A stretch of 64,000 nt of DNA. Source: Halovenus salina (lineage in GTDB: Archaea; Halobacteriota; Halobacteria; Halobacteriales; Haloarculaceae). Of the stretch, positions 33,481 through 42,747 are shown one piece after another; the stretch's first letter is position 1, and each line of letters starts with the position of its first letter. The stretch is taken from the NCBI RefSeq assembly GCF_026410925.1, contig NZ_CP112972.1, positions 620,001-684,000 on the forward strand, written 5' to 3'. The translations under genes and the position numbers were made by a program. The notes beneath the pieces were generated by a model, which worked only from the letters and a program-made list of their open reading frames with translations, searched no databases and was not told the origin of the DNA.

Positions 33481-33903
33481 GTGAGCGATTCCACACACGA
33501 AACACACGCACAAAAGCGTCCGTGGCTGGCGTTGCTGTTGACAATTCTGGTCCCGGGATTGGGTCATGCATACCTGCGGCTGTGGCTCCGTTCACTCCTG
33601 TGGCTCGCACTGTACCTGACGGCAACGACATTCGTGTTGCCAGACGGCGCAACACCGGAAGAGCTGTCTGTCGACGCGTTCGTGGCGGCAAGCGAGGCGG
33701 TTCCGATAGAGGCAGCACTGGTCGTGTTAGGCGTCTCGGTCCTCTGTCTCGTCGACGTCTACATGATGACGGGCCAGATAAACAACCGCATTCGGCATGC
33801 AAACGGCGAGTTGACTGCCTGCCCAAACTGTGGCAAAGAGATAGACGACGACCTCTCGTTTTGTCACTGGTGTACGACTGAGATCGACGAGTCAGAGGCG
33901 TGA
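33481..33903 (+). CDS. membrane protein with C-terminal zinc ribbon
   Basis: A 140-residue protein with a GTG start. A first hydrophobic segment (WLALLLTILVPGLGHAYL) resembles the TM2/PGLGHxY motif of small membrane proteins. Two more segments follow (LRSLLWLALYLTATTFVL; AALVVLGVSVLCLVDVYMM). The last ~35 residues form a zinc ribbon, CPNCGKEIDDD and CHWCTTEID. This architecture (membrane hairpin plus zinc ribbon, DUF7575-like tail) is common in haloarchaea and has no assigned function. It lies between aroD and the convergent dehydroquinate synthase. Confidence 0.82.
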   Translation: MSDSTHETHAQKRPWLALLLTILVPGLGHAYLRLWLRSLLWLALYLTATTFVLPDGATPEELSVDAFVAASEAVPIEAALVVLGVSVLCLVDVYMMTGQINNRIRHANGELTACPNCGKEIDDDLSFCHWCTTEIDESEA

Positions 33904-33904
33904 G

Positions 33905-35071
33905 TTACTGCTCGATGATACTTTCCTCGACAGCCTCGCCGAAGTGACGGGCGGTATCGTCGTAGTAGATTCGGACTTCGTCGCCGACATCGAGGTCTGT
34001 AACTGCTTTCCGGCCCTCAGGCGTGCTCACTTTGATTGTCTCGGCGTTCTGTAACAGCGTCTCGATGCGGTCACCATCGGAAGTTTCGGCCTGAATACGG
34101 AACATCGGCCGTTGCTCGATTTTTGCGCGTCCGACGAGCGCGTCCCGCGTGTTCCCGTCGGTGTCGGTAATCTGAACCGTATCGCCGCTGGATAGCTCGG
34201 AGAGGTAGTTCGTCTCGCCGCCGGGGGCGCGGGCGTAGGCGTGGACTGCACCCGCGTTGACCCGGAACGGCCGAGAGTCGACGTACGGCGAGTCGGCGGT
34301 CTCGGCGTGGACAAAGAAGAGTCCCCGGGACATCGAGCCCACCAGCATCCCCTCGTCGTCGTCCATGAGCGAGCCCGTATCGATGCAGACTCGGTCGGCC
34401 GAGCCGGTCTGTTCGATAGCGGTTACCTCGGCCCACGTCAGGTCGAGCTGTTCGCGGTCCATCTCCTCGGCAATTTCGACAGTCCGGCGGATCTCGTCGG
34501 GGTCGTCCGTGTCGAGCAAGACGCCCTCGGCACCTCGTTCCAGCGTCTCGAAGGCGGTCCGGGCTTCCTTGGCAGTCGTCGCACCGGCGACGAGCGTCGT
34601 CTCCTCGCCAATACGGGCAATCAGGTTCTCCAGCGGGATAATCTGCCAGTCCTCGCCGACGACGAGCGTGTACTCTGCCTCGGTCGCAATTTCCTCGGCG
34701 AAGGCCTCGTACTCCTCGTCGAGAATCCTGACGAAGCCGCCGGAGGCGGCGTTATCACCGCGACGGAGCGCAGAAAGGTCAGCCGACCCCGAGAGGTCCG
34801 GCGGGAGGTCGACAGTACCGTCACCTTCGGTGTCTTTGCCGACGAGGACGGCGTCGGCGTTTGCCTGTTGGGCCTCCGCGTCCATCACGTGAACGTCGTC
34901 TCCAGCAAAGGCAGCGACAGAGACCGCACCCAGCGAGCGCACGCGCTCGACATCGGCTTCGTCGACGACCACCCAGTCGACGCCGGCTTCAAGCCCGGCG
35001 GTGATGCGGCGTTTTCGTTGCTCCCAGTCGCCGACCGTATCGTCGGCCTTAAGCCAGACAGAGCGTGTCAT
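33905..35071 (-). CDS. 3-dehydroquinate synthase II
   Basis: Makes 3-dehydroquinate from 2-amino-3,7-dideoxy-D-threo-hept-6-ulosonate, the archaeal entry into the shikimate pathway (the DHQ synthase II route, used with an aldolase that supplies the precursor). The 388-residue protein has the family start MTRSVWLKADD, RKRRITAGLEAGVDWVVV, GEDWQIIPLENLIAR near residue 150, AKEARTAFETLERGAEGVLL, and late RPMFRIQAETSDG. No bacterial AroB signature is present, as expected. Convergent with the zinc-ribbon membrane gene; aroD lies just beyond it. Confidence 0.95.
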   Translation of the reverse strand: MTRSVWLKADDTVGDWEQRKRRITAGLEAGVDWVVVDEADVERVRSLGAVSVAAFAGDDVHVMDAEAQQANADAVLVGKDTEGDGTVDLPPDLSGSADLSALRRGDNAASGGFVRILDEEYEAFAEEIATEAEYTLVVGEDWQIIPLENLIARIGEETTLVAGATTAKEARTAFETLERGAEGVLLDTDDPDEIRRTVEIAEEMDREQLDLTWAEVTAIEQTGSADRVCIDTGSLMDDDEGMLVGSMSRGLFFVHAETADSPYVDSRPFRVNAGAVHAYARAPGGETNYLSELSSGDTVQITDTDGNTRDALVGRAKIEQRPMFRIQAETSDGDRIETLLQNAETIKVSTPEGRKAVTDLDVGDEVRIYYDDTARHFGEAVEESIIEQ

Positions 35072-35119
35072 GTCCGTAGGCTCGCGTGCAGGGGGCTTGA
35101 ACGTGGCGGAACAGGCTAC

Positions 35120-35263
35120 CTAGTGGCGTTCCAGGGCTTCCTGTACGACCGCACTCGGGGTCTCGTATCCCTCCAAGACCGCGAGTTCGTCTATCTCTGC
35201 CAACAGATCTCGAGAGAGTTCGATCTCAACTGCGACACGTTCGTCATCATCGTCCGGAACCAT
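35120..35263 (-). CDS. small ribbon-helix-helix (CopG-like) protein, 47 residues
   Basis: Starts at the ATG at 35263. The sequence has a short acidic lead, a strand ERVAVEIEL, helix one SRDLLAEIDELAVLEGY and helix two TPSAVVQEALERH. This is the pattern of an RHH DNA-binding domain. A TATA-like TTATTTTG (minus strand, near 35288) is about 26 nt before the ATG. It sits directly upstream of the dehydroquinate synthase gene in the same direction, 48 nt away. It may regulate that gene or its own promoter, but it could also be an antitoxin-like protein; no toxin gene is adjacent. Confidence 0.75.
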   Translation of the reverse strand: MVPDDDDERVAVEIELSRDLLAEIDELAVLEGYETPSAVVQEALERH

Positions 35264-35379
35264 ATCGGGACCGTTTGCGGAGGAACAAAATAAGTCTGCG
35301 TCGGACAGCCGGCAGACACGGGGTAGGAGCTGTTGCAGCGAACGGGGAGCTTTAGTCCACTGACGGGCTACAGAAAGCT

Positions 35380-35712
35380 ATGCTGCTCGTCCGTGGGAGC
35401 GCTGGCGGAACGGCGTTGACCGGAACAATCTACGAAGAGGGTGAAGAGGCCCCGCAGTTCAGCGGCAGCCCCGACGCCGATGCGTCGTACGTCTGGGTCT
35501 GTGACGAGTTCTACGAGGTCGACAGCGGCGGAAGCAGCCAGGTCATCGATGGCCAGGAGAAACAGGTCGCCTTCGAGTCGCCAATGCCTCGCGGCTTCGA
35601 GTCCAGAACCCAGGCGCTGGAGACAGCACGCGAACACGTCAGAACACAGTTCGCCCGGCTCGGCGTCGAGCCGGATGCCGTCACCACCGAGGTAATCGAA
35701 GTCGAAGAGTGA
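35380..35712 (+). CDS. conserved haloarchaeal protein of unknown function
   Basis: A 110-residue acidic, soluble protein: LLVRGSAGGTALTGTIYEE, SYVWVCDEFYEVDSGGS and ALETAREHVRTQFARLGV. The mix of beta-strands then a helix suggests a compact domain, similar in style to the DUF7113 group, but I cannot confirm that. A TTTAGT box lies about 27 nt before the ATG. It is convergent with the Bat-type regulator (one base between stops). No function is inferred. Confidence 0.75.
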   Translation: MLLVRGSAGGTALTGTIYEEGEEAPQFSGSPDADASYVWVCDEFYEVDSGGSSQVIDGQEKQVAFESPMPRGFESRTQALETAREHVRTQFARLGVEPDAVTTEVIEVEE

Positions 35713-35713
35713 G

Positions 35714-36352
35714 TCACTCCCCGAGAAATGCCTCGACGAGTTTCGATTCGGCCCCGTTGAGTCGCTGTGAGGTTGCCGACTCCGAGATGCCGAGTTCCGC
35801 GGCCACCTCGCCGAGGTCGGCCCGTCTGGGTGTGTCGTAGTAGCCCATCTCACGAGCGCACGCCATCGCTTCACGCTGTTTGTCGGTGACTGCAGTCACG
35901 TCTATCTCGGTCGTCGCCTGGGAGTCAGCGCCGTCGACGAGCCAGTCCACCGTGACAGTGGCTCCGACGGCTCGCAGCCCGCTGATAATCTCGCGCAACA
36001 CAGTTCGCTCTGGGATGGTGACAACGACGACCATCGAGCCCGACCTAACCGCCCTTATCGACGGGATACAGTCGTATTCTTTGAATACCGGACAGATGCA
36101 GTGACCGGAGACAGGCGAAGAGAAGTACTGACGCTCGGCGTCGTCGAAGGAGAGTTCCGCATGACACTCTTCGGCGTCGTCGTCGGAGACACAGCGTTTG
36201 AGTTGCTGGGTGACCGCCGTCACGTCGGTCCCCGCGCTGGCGACGGCACAGCTCGAATCGGAATGTGGTTCGATAGCTAACTGGGCTCGCAACGCCGGCC
36301 CGCTATCCCCGGTACCGGTCTGGGAGTGGCTCTGACAGCCTGAGTGTGCCAT
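35714..36352 (-). CDS. Bat-type HTH regulator with a cysteine-rich N-terminal domain
   Basis: A 212-residue predicted transcription regulator. The C-terminal ~55 residues (about 155-210) form the HTH of the bacterio-opsin activator (Bat) family: TDKQREAMACAREMGYYDTP, LGEVAAELGISESA and TSQRLNGAE. The N-terminal half (about residues 30-150) has unusually many cysteines: SSCAVASAG, QQLKRCVSDDDAEECHAEL and HCICPVFKEYDCIPSI. These could bind metal or sense redox state (inference). A beta-alpha region VRSGSMVVVVTIPERTVL lies between. The target genes are not known. Confidence 0.88.
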   Translation of the reverse strand: MAHSGCQSHSQTGTGDSGPALRAQLAIEPHSDSSCAVASAGTDVTAVTQQLKRCVSDDDAEECHAELSFDDAERQYFSSPVSGHCICPVFKEYDCIPSIRAVRSGSMVVVVTIPERTVLREIISGLRAVGATVTVDWLVDGADSQATTEIDVTAVTDKQREAMACAREMGYYDTPRRADLGEVAAELGISESATSQRLNGAESKLVEAFLGE

Positions 36353-36474
36353 CGTATGTTACCCTTCATATGCTTGGATTATAAATCAGCCTGCCCAGTC
36401 CTATCTTCTGAGAACATCTCTCCGAGAGAGTAAGCCGTTCCCAGCAGTTAAAAGCGCCGCTGCGGCAGTGGTTG

Positions 36475-37095
36475 TCAATTGCTCAACACGCTGGTGCGTT
36501 GGGTCGTTGGGTCGAGATAGATCACCAGCATCCCGGTCTCTGTCTCTGCGTGAGCGACCCAGACGCTCAGCTGGCGCTCGATGTCGATATCGGTTGCGTC
36601 GTACCCTTCCTCGTCGAGAGTCTCCTCGATGAGACGCCGTGCGTGGTCCTCCTCTTCGACGGTCACGTCCGTGTCGGGAAGCCTGACGGTGAGCACGGGG
36701 CAGCTCGCGTGGCGGACGAGGCGCTCGGTGACACTACCGACGAGGTGTCGTTTCACGCCCGACCGGCCGTGGGTGCCGGCGACGATGAGGCCGATTCCCT
36801 CGTCGTGAGCGTAGTCGAGAATCGTCTCTGCCGGCGTCCCCTCACGGATTGCCGTGTGGCAGTCGACGCCGTGTCTGTCGGCCATCCGCTCGACAGTCTC
36901 GACGGCCTGTCGGGCACGGCTGTCGAGTGACTCGGTTGCGACACCGGCGTCTGTGAGATGGCCCGTCACCGCGGCGTCGATGACGTGAAGTGTATGCAGG
37001 GTCGCCCCGTGGATTTCCGCCAACTCGATGGCGTGTAGCGCGACGTGGGCAGTACCTGTACTCCCGTCGGTCGGAACAAGAATACGGTCGTACAT
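36475..37095 (-). CDS. universal stress protein (UspA family) with C-terminal extension
   Basis: A 206-residue protein. Residues 1-142 are a UspA domain: MYDRILVPTDGSTGTAHVAL and the nucleotide motif GTHGRSGVKRHLVGSVTERL, ending in ASCPVLTVRLPD. It is of the ATP-binding subtype (G-x2-G-x9-G-S). A further ~60 residues (DHARRLIEETLDEEGYDATD, then a beta stretch VWVAHAETETGMLVIYL) form an extra domain not in typical 140-150-residue UspA proteins. It lies just upstream of, and divergent from, the chemotaxis-type transducer. Function: stress-related nucleotide-binding protein; the client is unknown. Confidence 0.9.
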   Translation of the reverse strand: MYDRILVPTDGSTGTAHVALHAIELAEIHGATLHTLHVIDAAVTGHLTDAGVATESLDSRARQAVETVERMADRHGVDCHTAIREGTPAETILDYAHDEGIGLIVAGTHGRSGVKRHLVGSVTERLVRHASCPVLTVRLPDTDVTVEEEDHARRLIEETLDEEGYDATDIDIERQLSVWVAHAETETGMLVIYLDPTTQRTSVLSN

Positions 37096-37201
37096 ATTTC
37101 GAGATTCACCGGCTACCCAGAAAAATGAGCGCGGTGCTTACCAGAGAATGAGAATGAACGGACAGCCCCCTCGTTCCCGTACACTGGGAACGGAGCCGCG
37201 G

Positions 37202-37208
37202 TTATTTA
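37202..37208 (+). promoter_or_regulatory. TATA-like box of the transducer gene
   Basis: TTATTTA centred about 28 nt before the ATG at 37233, as expected for a leaderless transcript. Confidence 0.55.
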
Positions 37209-37232
37209 CTAGGCGTTCGGAGACTGTACAAT

Positions 37233-38960
37233 ATGTCAACTGCATCTCGCTCGGGTCAGCGTACACAGCCTCTCCGCCAGCGGTACGAGGACCTGCTGTG
37301 GTGGGTCATGGACCGTCTCAGCGTCACAGAGTCTGTCGAGCGGAAGGTGGTCGCGGCCGTGTTGCTCCAGTTCGGTGCGACTGTCGCTCTCTTCATGAGT
37401 CCGTTTGTCCTCTCTGGGATGGTATTGTATGGGTTCTCGGCTGTGGTGTTCGGCGCTGCGATTGTAGCGCTCGTAAACACTCTTCTTATTGTCCGCCAGG
37501 ATTTCACCGGACCGATACTCGAACTCGACGAGGCGGCCCGGAAGATTGCTGACGGGGAACTAGATGTCACAATCGAGCAGTCGGATCAACGCGACGAGAT
37601 TGGGAGCCTCACAAACGCCTTCGTCGAGATGCAGGCGTATCTGGTGACGGTCTCCGAACAGGCAGACGCCCTCGCGCGACAGGAGTTCGATGACGAGGTC
37701 CTCGACGAAGACGTGCCAGGAGCGTTTGGCGAATCGCTCGGGGAGATGGCCGACAGCCTCGAATCCTACACAGCGGAGCTAGAAGAGATGACAACAGAAC
37801 TCGAGGCGCGCTCCGAACGTCTCGAAGGGCTCGTCGAGGCGTTCGGAGATGCCGCCAGACAGGCGCGGGACGGCGACCTGACGGCAACCATCGAGACCGA
37901 GAGCCTCGACGTGCGTGACGAGAACTACCGGGAACTCATCGAGGTGTACAACGAACTCATCGAGACACTCGGTGAGACCGTCCAAGAGGTCAAGGAGTTC
38001 GCCGAGGACGTGTCTGCAGAAAGCGACTCTGCGGCGGTCCAGATGGGCGAAATCGACGACGCGAGCGACCAGGTGGCGCGCTCGACACAGGAGATATCGA
38101 ATGGTGCCGCCGAGCAGACCGAGGACCTCCAGACGGTCGCCGCGGAGATGAATAGGCTGTCCGCAACCGTCGAGGAGATTGCTGCCTCGGCAGACGAGGC
38201 GGCCGCGACAGCGAGTCATGCGGCCGAACAGAGCCACCAGGGACGAAAGTCCGCTGAGGTCGCAATCGAGGAGCTCGACCAGCTCGAAGCCGGTATCGGC
38301 CGGACAGCAACGGCTGTCGAGTCACTCGTCGACCAGATCGACGAAATCGACGAGATTGTCTCCTTCATCGAGGATGTCGCAGAGCAGACGAACCTGCTCG
38401 CGCTGAACGCGGGCATCGAGGCCGCACGCGCCGGCGAGGCCGGAGACGGGTTCGCCGTTGTCGCAGACGAGGTCAAGCAGTTGGCCGAGGAGACACAGGA
38501 CTCTGCGGGCGATATCCAGGGGCGAATCGAGGAAGTTCAGTCGGCCTCGGCAGAGACCGTCGAAGACGTTCGGAAGATGGAACGGCAGGTGTCAGACAGC
38601 GTGGGGACAATCGAGACGACACTGAACAACTTCGAGGGCATTGTCGAGGAGGTTAACACCGTCAACACCACAGTCCAGGAGATCAGCAACGCGACAGACG
38701 ACCAGGCGACGACGACACAGGAGGTCGTGAAGATGGTCGACGACGTGGCAAGCGTCAGCGAGGAGACGACAACCGAGTCAGAGAACCTGGCCGCGGTCGC
38801 CGAACAACAGACGGCGACCATCTCGGAGGCAAGTCGCCACATCCAGCAGCTCTCAGAGCAGGCGACGGACCTCCAGTCGCTGCTCAATACCTTTATCGTC
38901 AACTCGACACAGATGTCGGCAGTGCGGACAGACGGCGGGCACTCGCCTCAGCGTCGGTGA
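37233..38960 (+). CDS. methyl-accepting chemotaxis transducer without an extracellular sensing domain
   Basis: A 575-residue Htr-type transducer that would signal to CheA/CheW. Two membrane helices (about residues 41-60 and 66-88: [40 protein letters not shown]) are joined by only a few residues. There is therefore no periplasmic ligand domain. A HAMP domain (about residues 90-145), a second HAMP-like segment and long coiled coils follow. The signalling tip is [19 protein letters not shown] near residue 388, with flanking methylation helices. Architecturally this resembles sensory-rhodopsin transducers, but no opsin gene is adjacent. Its stop region overlaps the convergent kinase by 13 nt. 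Confidence 0.93.
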   Translation: MSTASRSGQRTQPLRQRYEDLLWWVMDRLSVTESVERKVVAAVLLQFGATVALFMSPFVLSGMVLYGFSAVVFGAAIVALVNTLLIVRQDFTGPILELDEAARKIADGELDVTIEQSDQRDEIGSLTNAFVEMQAYLVTVSEQADALARQEFDDEVLDEDVPGAFGESLGEMADSLESYTAELEEMTTELEARSERLEGLVEAFGDAARQARDGDLTATIETESLDVRDENYRELIEVYNELIETLGETVQEVKEFAEDVSAESDSAAVQMGEIDDASDQVARSTQEISNGAAEQTEDLQTVAAEMNRLSATVEEIAASADEAAATASHAAEQSHQGRKSAEVAIEELDQLEAGIGRTATAVESLVDQIDEIDEIVSFIEDVAEQTNLLALNAGIEAARAGEAGDGFAVVADEVKQLAEETQDSAGDIQGRIEEVQSASAETVEDVRKMERQVSDSVGTIETTLNNFEGIVEEVNTVNTTVQEISNATDDQATTTQEVVKMVDDVASVSEETTTESENLAAVAEQQTATISEASRHIQQLSEQATDLQSLLNTFIVNSTQMSAVRTDGGHSPQRR

Positions 38961-40954
38961 CCGACCGGTTCGAGTGACCGGTCGCCGTCGTCGGCAGTGT
39001 CGAACTCGAAGCGAGCGCCGCCGGTCTCGCTTTCCGTGACAGTGACAGACCAGCCGTGTGCCTCGGCAATCCGTTCGACGATGGCAAGGCCGAACCCGCT
39101 CCCAGTCTCGCTGGTAGAGTAGCCCGACTCGAAGACATCGGTCGAGTCGGGTATTCCGGGGCCGTCGTCAGCGACAAAAAAGCCCGCGTCGGTCTGGCCG
39201 ACAGTGACGGTTACGTCCTCGCGGCCGTGTTCGACTGCGTTCCGGAAGAGATTCTCGAAGATGTGCCGGACCCTATCGGGGTCTGCCTCTATCTGTGGGT
39301 CATCGCGTATCTCGAGTGTGGCCTGTGGTGTCTCGACGGTCTCCCAGCAGATCGTGGCGAGGTTATCGAGCGAGACCGATTCCTGCTCCTCGACAAGGTG
39401 GCCGTCGCGTGCAAGTGTCAGCGTGTCCTCGATAATTGTCGAGATACGCTCGTGTGCGTTTGCGATGCCGTCGAGATGCTCCCGTGGCTGGTCGGATTCA
39501 CGGGCGTGTCCGAGGCGGAGCATCGCCACGTTGAGGGGGTTTCGCAGGTCGTGTGAGACGATAGAGGCGAACTCGTCGAGGCGTTCGTTTTTCCGTTCGA
39601 GCTTCCACTCGGCGCGGTGGCGTGCTATCTCGTATCCCAACCAGTTCGCCAGCGTCTTGACGGTAGACTGGAGTGTCGACAGGACAAGCTCGTCACGAGG
39701 CTGTTCACCGCCGAAACAGAGCGTCCCATACGTCGAGCCATCGACCTGGACCCGAGCACCGAGATAACACCGCAGCCCGAACCGTTCGAAGGCCGGGTCC
39801 TCGCGCCAGTCGGTCTCGGCCGCGTCGTCGATGACGAGGGGCTCTTCCTGCGCTATCGTCTTCCGGCAGTACGTGCGTTCGAGCGGGTCCTGTGCGCCGT
39901 CCTCGATTAGGTTGTGGTCGCCGCTGGCTGCGACGATGTGCTGGGTCTCGTCCTCGATGCGGGTGACGTAGGCGACCGGCAGGTCGAGGTAGCGACAGCC
40001 AATATCGAGGACAGCGTCCATCTTCTCGCCCAGTGAGAGTGACGTATCCGAGGTGACATCGTAGACAGTCGAGAGAGTCTGTGCCGACCGGTCGATCTGG
40101 GTTTCGAGCCGGCGCTGTGTGGTAACGTCGCGCTGGATGCCGACGAACTTTCTGACGATGCCGTCATCGTCTGTGACCGGCGCAATCGTCTGGTGTGCGA
40201 TGTACTGCTCGCCTGATTTGCGCTCATTCGTTATCTCCTCTTCCCAGACGCGGCCGTCGAGAATCGTCCCCCACAGTTCCTCGTAGTACGACTCGTTTCG
40301 GGCCCCTGATTTGAGGATACGGGGGTTGCGTCCGACCGCAGCCTCGCGGCTGTAGCCCGTCATCTCCTCGAATGCGGGGTTGACGTACTCGATTGTCCCG
40401 TCCGTGTCCGTGATGATGACGGCGTCGGCGGCGTATTCGACGGCCGCCTCCACGCCGTCAAGTTGGTCGGTCGCGATACAGTCGCGCTCGCGACGAACAG
40501 CGTCGGTGAGTCGCTCGGGAAGGGTGGTCAGCGACGAGTCGTCGACCGGGATATAATCGGTCACGCCGGCCGCGGTGGCCCGACTCGCAATCTGTTCGGA
40601 CCCCTCGACGGCCAGGAGGACAACCGGGAAGTCACACGCCTCGGCGCGGACCCGTTTGAGCAACTCGATGCCCGTCATATCTGGCAACGCATACCGGCTG
40701 AGAAGACAGTCGACGTCGCCGTCTTCGAACAGTCCCAGCCCGGATTCGCCGTCCTCGGCAGCTACGACGTCGAACGACACCGATAGCGAGGACGCGTCGA
40801 AGGCGTCGCTCACGGCGTCTGCAAGCTCCCTGCCGACGTAACCGACAGTCAAGGAATCGACGGGAGGGCTCTCGCAGGCGACGCAGCCGCCAGCCGGGAC
40901 ATCGACTCCATCGGCTCGTCGGTCTGAATCCATCGCTAGAAGGTTCGTCCCCAA
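38948..40954 (-). CDS. sensor histidine kinase with degenerate receiver, PAS and GAF domains
   Basis: A 668-residue soluble kinase. Domains: receiver-like ~36-155, PAS ~170-285, GAF ~300-445, dimerisation/phosphoacceptor ~455-520 with H468 in [11 protein letters not shown], and an ATPase domain to the end with NLFRNAVEH (N box), [10 protein letters not shown] (G1) and GSGFGLAIV (G2). In the receiver the normal phospho-Asp position (SDY) is R87 ([11 protein letters not shown]), and the partner acidic pair is poor, so it probably cannot be phosphorylated. No separate output regulator is adjacent. The start could also be the ATG at 40933. It is convergent with the transducer, overlapping it by 13 nt. 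Confidence 0.9.
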   Translation of the reverse strand: MGTNLLAMDSDRRADGVDVPAGGCVACESPPVDSLTVGYVGRELADAVSDAFDASSLSVSFDVVAAEDGESGLGLFEDGDVDCLLSRYALPDMTGIELLKRVRAEACDFPVVLLAVEGSEQIASRATAAGVTDYIPVDDSSLTTLPERLTDAVRRERDCIATDQLDGVEAAVEYAADAVIITDTDGTIEYVNPAFEEMTGYSREAAVGRNPRILKSGARNESYYEELWGTILDGRVWEEEITNERKSGEQYIAHQTIAPVTDDDGIVRKFVGIQRDVTTQRRLETQIDRSAQTLSTVYDVTSDTSLSLGEKMDAVLDIGCRYLDLPVAYVTRIEDETQHIVAASGDHNLIEDGAQDPLERTYCRKTIAQEEPLVIDDAAETDWREDPAFERFGLRCYLGARVQVDGSTYGTLCFGGEQPRDELVLSTLQSTVKTLANWLGYEIARHRAEWKLERKNERLDEFASIVSHDLRNPLNVAMLRLGHARESDQPREHLDGIANAHERISTIIEDTLTLARDGHLVEEQESVSLDNLATICWETVETPQATLEIRDDPQIEADPDRVRHIFENLFRNAVEHGREDVTVTVGQTDAGFFVADDGPGIPDSTDVFESGYSTSETGSGFGLAIVERIAEAHGWSVTVTESETGGARFEFDTADDGDRSLEPVGHRR

Positions 40955-41097
40955 TGGCCTAAGCGCCGGGCTGTATTCTGGGGTGGTTTAAAGAGGAACG
41001 AAACAGAGCCCGCCGTTTAATATGGTCTCGGGAAGAACCTGAACTAACTGATACACCGCAGGGGGTTCGCGTCGGCTCTCAGTGTGAACCGTCAGCT

Positions 41098-42747
41098 ATG
41101 GTCATCGAAACATCGCTTCCGTCGGCCGGCCTCGCAGTCGCGGCTATCGTTGGGTCCGGCTATTTTTTCGCGCTCATGTGGCACCGCCGACACGAGCCGA
41201 CGGCTCGTCCCCTTCTCGCACTGGCAGCGACACTGTTCGGGGCAACCGTTGTCCACCTGTTTCACGTCCATCTGACGCCAACACACACGGCGCTGGCACA
41301 GCGGGTCAGCGAGGAGTTCGCCGACGTGTTCTGGATCTCGGTCGTCCTCACGGGCTACATCGCCGTGCTCGGGCTATGGACGGTGTTCGTCTTCGCGTAC
41401 ACCGGACGAGGGACGTGGGCGACGCGGCTGGTGGTCACAGTTGTCAGCGGACTATTCGTGCTCGAAACCGGCAGTCTGCTCCTCGTCTCGACGGGCACAG
41501 CACTGACGACCAGAGTCGTCGAGGCGATTCTCGTCGGCAGCCTCCTTCTCGCGCTGGTGCTTGCGGTCGTCGGAGTCTTTCTCGTCCTCGACGAGTCGAC
41601 ACGGCTCGGACCACTTCTGTTTCGGGAGGCGGCTGTGTTGTCTCTCGCTGCGGGCTCGCTGTTTGGGAGTGCCTGGCTGTTCCTCCGGTTCAATTCGCCC
41701 GCGGTGTTCACCGGGGCGGCGCTCGCGAGTAGTCTGCTGTTCGTATTCGCTATCCGGCATTACTCGATGTTCGATTCGCTCCCGCTCGCGGGTGTTCTGG
41801 GACGGGAGCGCGTGATTCGTGAGATGGCAGAGGCGATCGTCGTCGTCGGCCAAGACGGCCGGATTCAGGACATGAATCCGGCGGCGAGCGCCCTCGTTGC
41901 CGGCGACAACGGCGACCTGGTTGGCAGAGACTGGTCCGTGTTGTTCCCGCTCTCACTCGAGGAGGTGACACAGACCGACCAGCCCGTTCGCCTACGACTC
42001 GCCGAGCGCGTCATCGCAGTCAGCGCGACGGAGGTGACCGACGAGCAGGGGCGTTCGCTGGGACATCTGGTCGTCTGTCAGGATATCACCGACCGTCGCG
42101 ACCGCGAGCGCCGTCTGTCCGTGCTGAACCGGTTTCTCGTCGACACGGTCACAGACCGGATGAACGGCGTCGAATCCGTCGCCGAGCACATCGACGAAAG
42201 CGAGACGCCGCCAGAGAAAGCCGATACAATCTGGACGACGACCACAGACCTCATCACACTGCTCACACACGTTCGGGAGATTGAGCGCGGGCTGGCAGCA
42301 GACGACCCACAGCAAAGTGATGTCGCCGCCGTCGCCAGGGCCGTCGCCGAGGACTGTCCCGACGATAGGCGGCCGGATGTCTCCGTCAATGGGTCACCTC
42401 CAGCGGCCGCCATCGAGCCGTCACTGCTCAAATCAGTGTTCAAACTCCTGGTAGTGGACAGTCTCGATATCTCCACGGAAGCCGTCGAGATGAGCGTCGA
42501 AACGGCTGAGGACACAATCGAGACGAGATTCGAAGCCGGTGACGCGACGGCAGACGTAGTCGACGAGACGGCACTCGAACTCGGACGCCTGACCGTCGAG
42601 GCGGCCGGTGGCACCCTCGCAACCTGCGACACCTCGCCGACGGACGCGCTTGTCACGGTACGGCTGCCAGCGGCTGACGAGTCCGGAGACGACACCACGG
42701 CGACCGTGGAGCCAGCGACGAAACGGATGGAGGGAGAGCCGTCGTGA
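41098..42747 (+). CDS. membrane sensor pseudokinase: 7TM plus PAS plus degenerate histidine-kinase core
   Basis: A 549-residue protein. Residues ~5-225 contain about seven membrane helices with an Arg/His-rich first loop (MWHRRHEPTARPLLALAA), like the histidine-kinase N-terminal 7TM domain. Residues ~238-335 are a PAS domain (AIVVVGQDGRIQDMNPAA). The dimerisation region LNRFLVDTVTDRMNGVESVA aligns with LNRVLRHNLRNSFDSIRGFA of the next gene, but the phosphoacceptor His is D349 and the next Asn is Thr. The ATPase part lacks a recognisable N box and G boxes. It is thus probably catalytically dead. Its stop overlaps the start of the active kinase, suggesting a coupled complex. Confidence 0.85.
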   Translation: MVIETSLPSAGLAVAAIVGSGYFFALMWHRRHEPTARPLLALAATLFGATVVHLFHVHLTPTHTALAQRVSEEFADVFWISVVLTGYIAVLGLWTVFVFAYTGRGTWATRLVVTVVSGLFVLETGSLLLVSTGTALTTRVVEAILVGSLLLALVLAVVGVFLVLDESTRLGPLLFREAAVLSLAAGSLFGSAWLFLRFNSPAVFTGAALASSLLFVFAIRHYSMFDSLPLAGVLGRERVIREMAEAIVVVGQDGRIQDMNPAASALVAGDNGDLVGRDWSVLFPLSLEEVTQTDQPVRLRLAERVIAVSATEVTDEQGRSLGHLVVCQDITDRRDRERRLSVLNRFLVDTVTDRMNGVESVAEHIDESETPPEKADTIWTTTTDLITLLTHVREIERGLAADDPQQSDVAAVARAVAEDCPDDRRPDVSVNGSPPAAAIEPSLLKSVFKLLVVDSLDISTEAVEMSVETAEDTIETRFEAGDATADVVDETALELGRLTVEAAGGTLATCDTSPTDALVTVRLPAADESGDDTTATVEPATKRMEGEPS

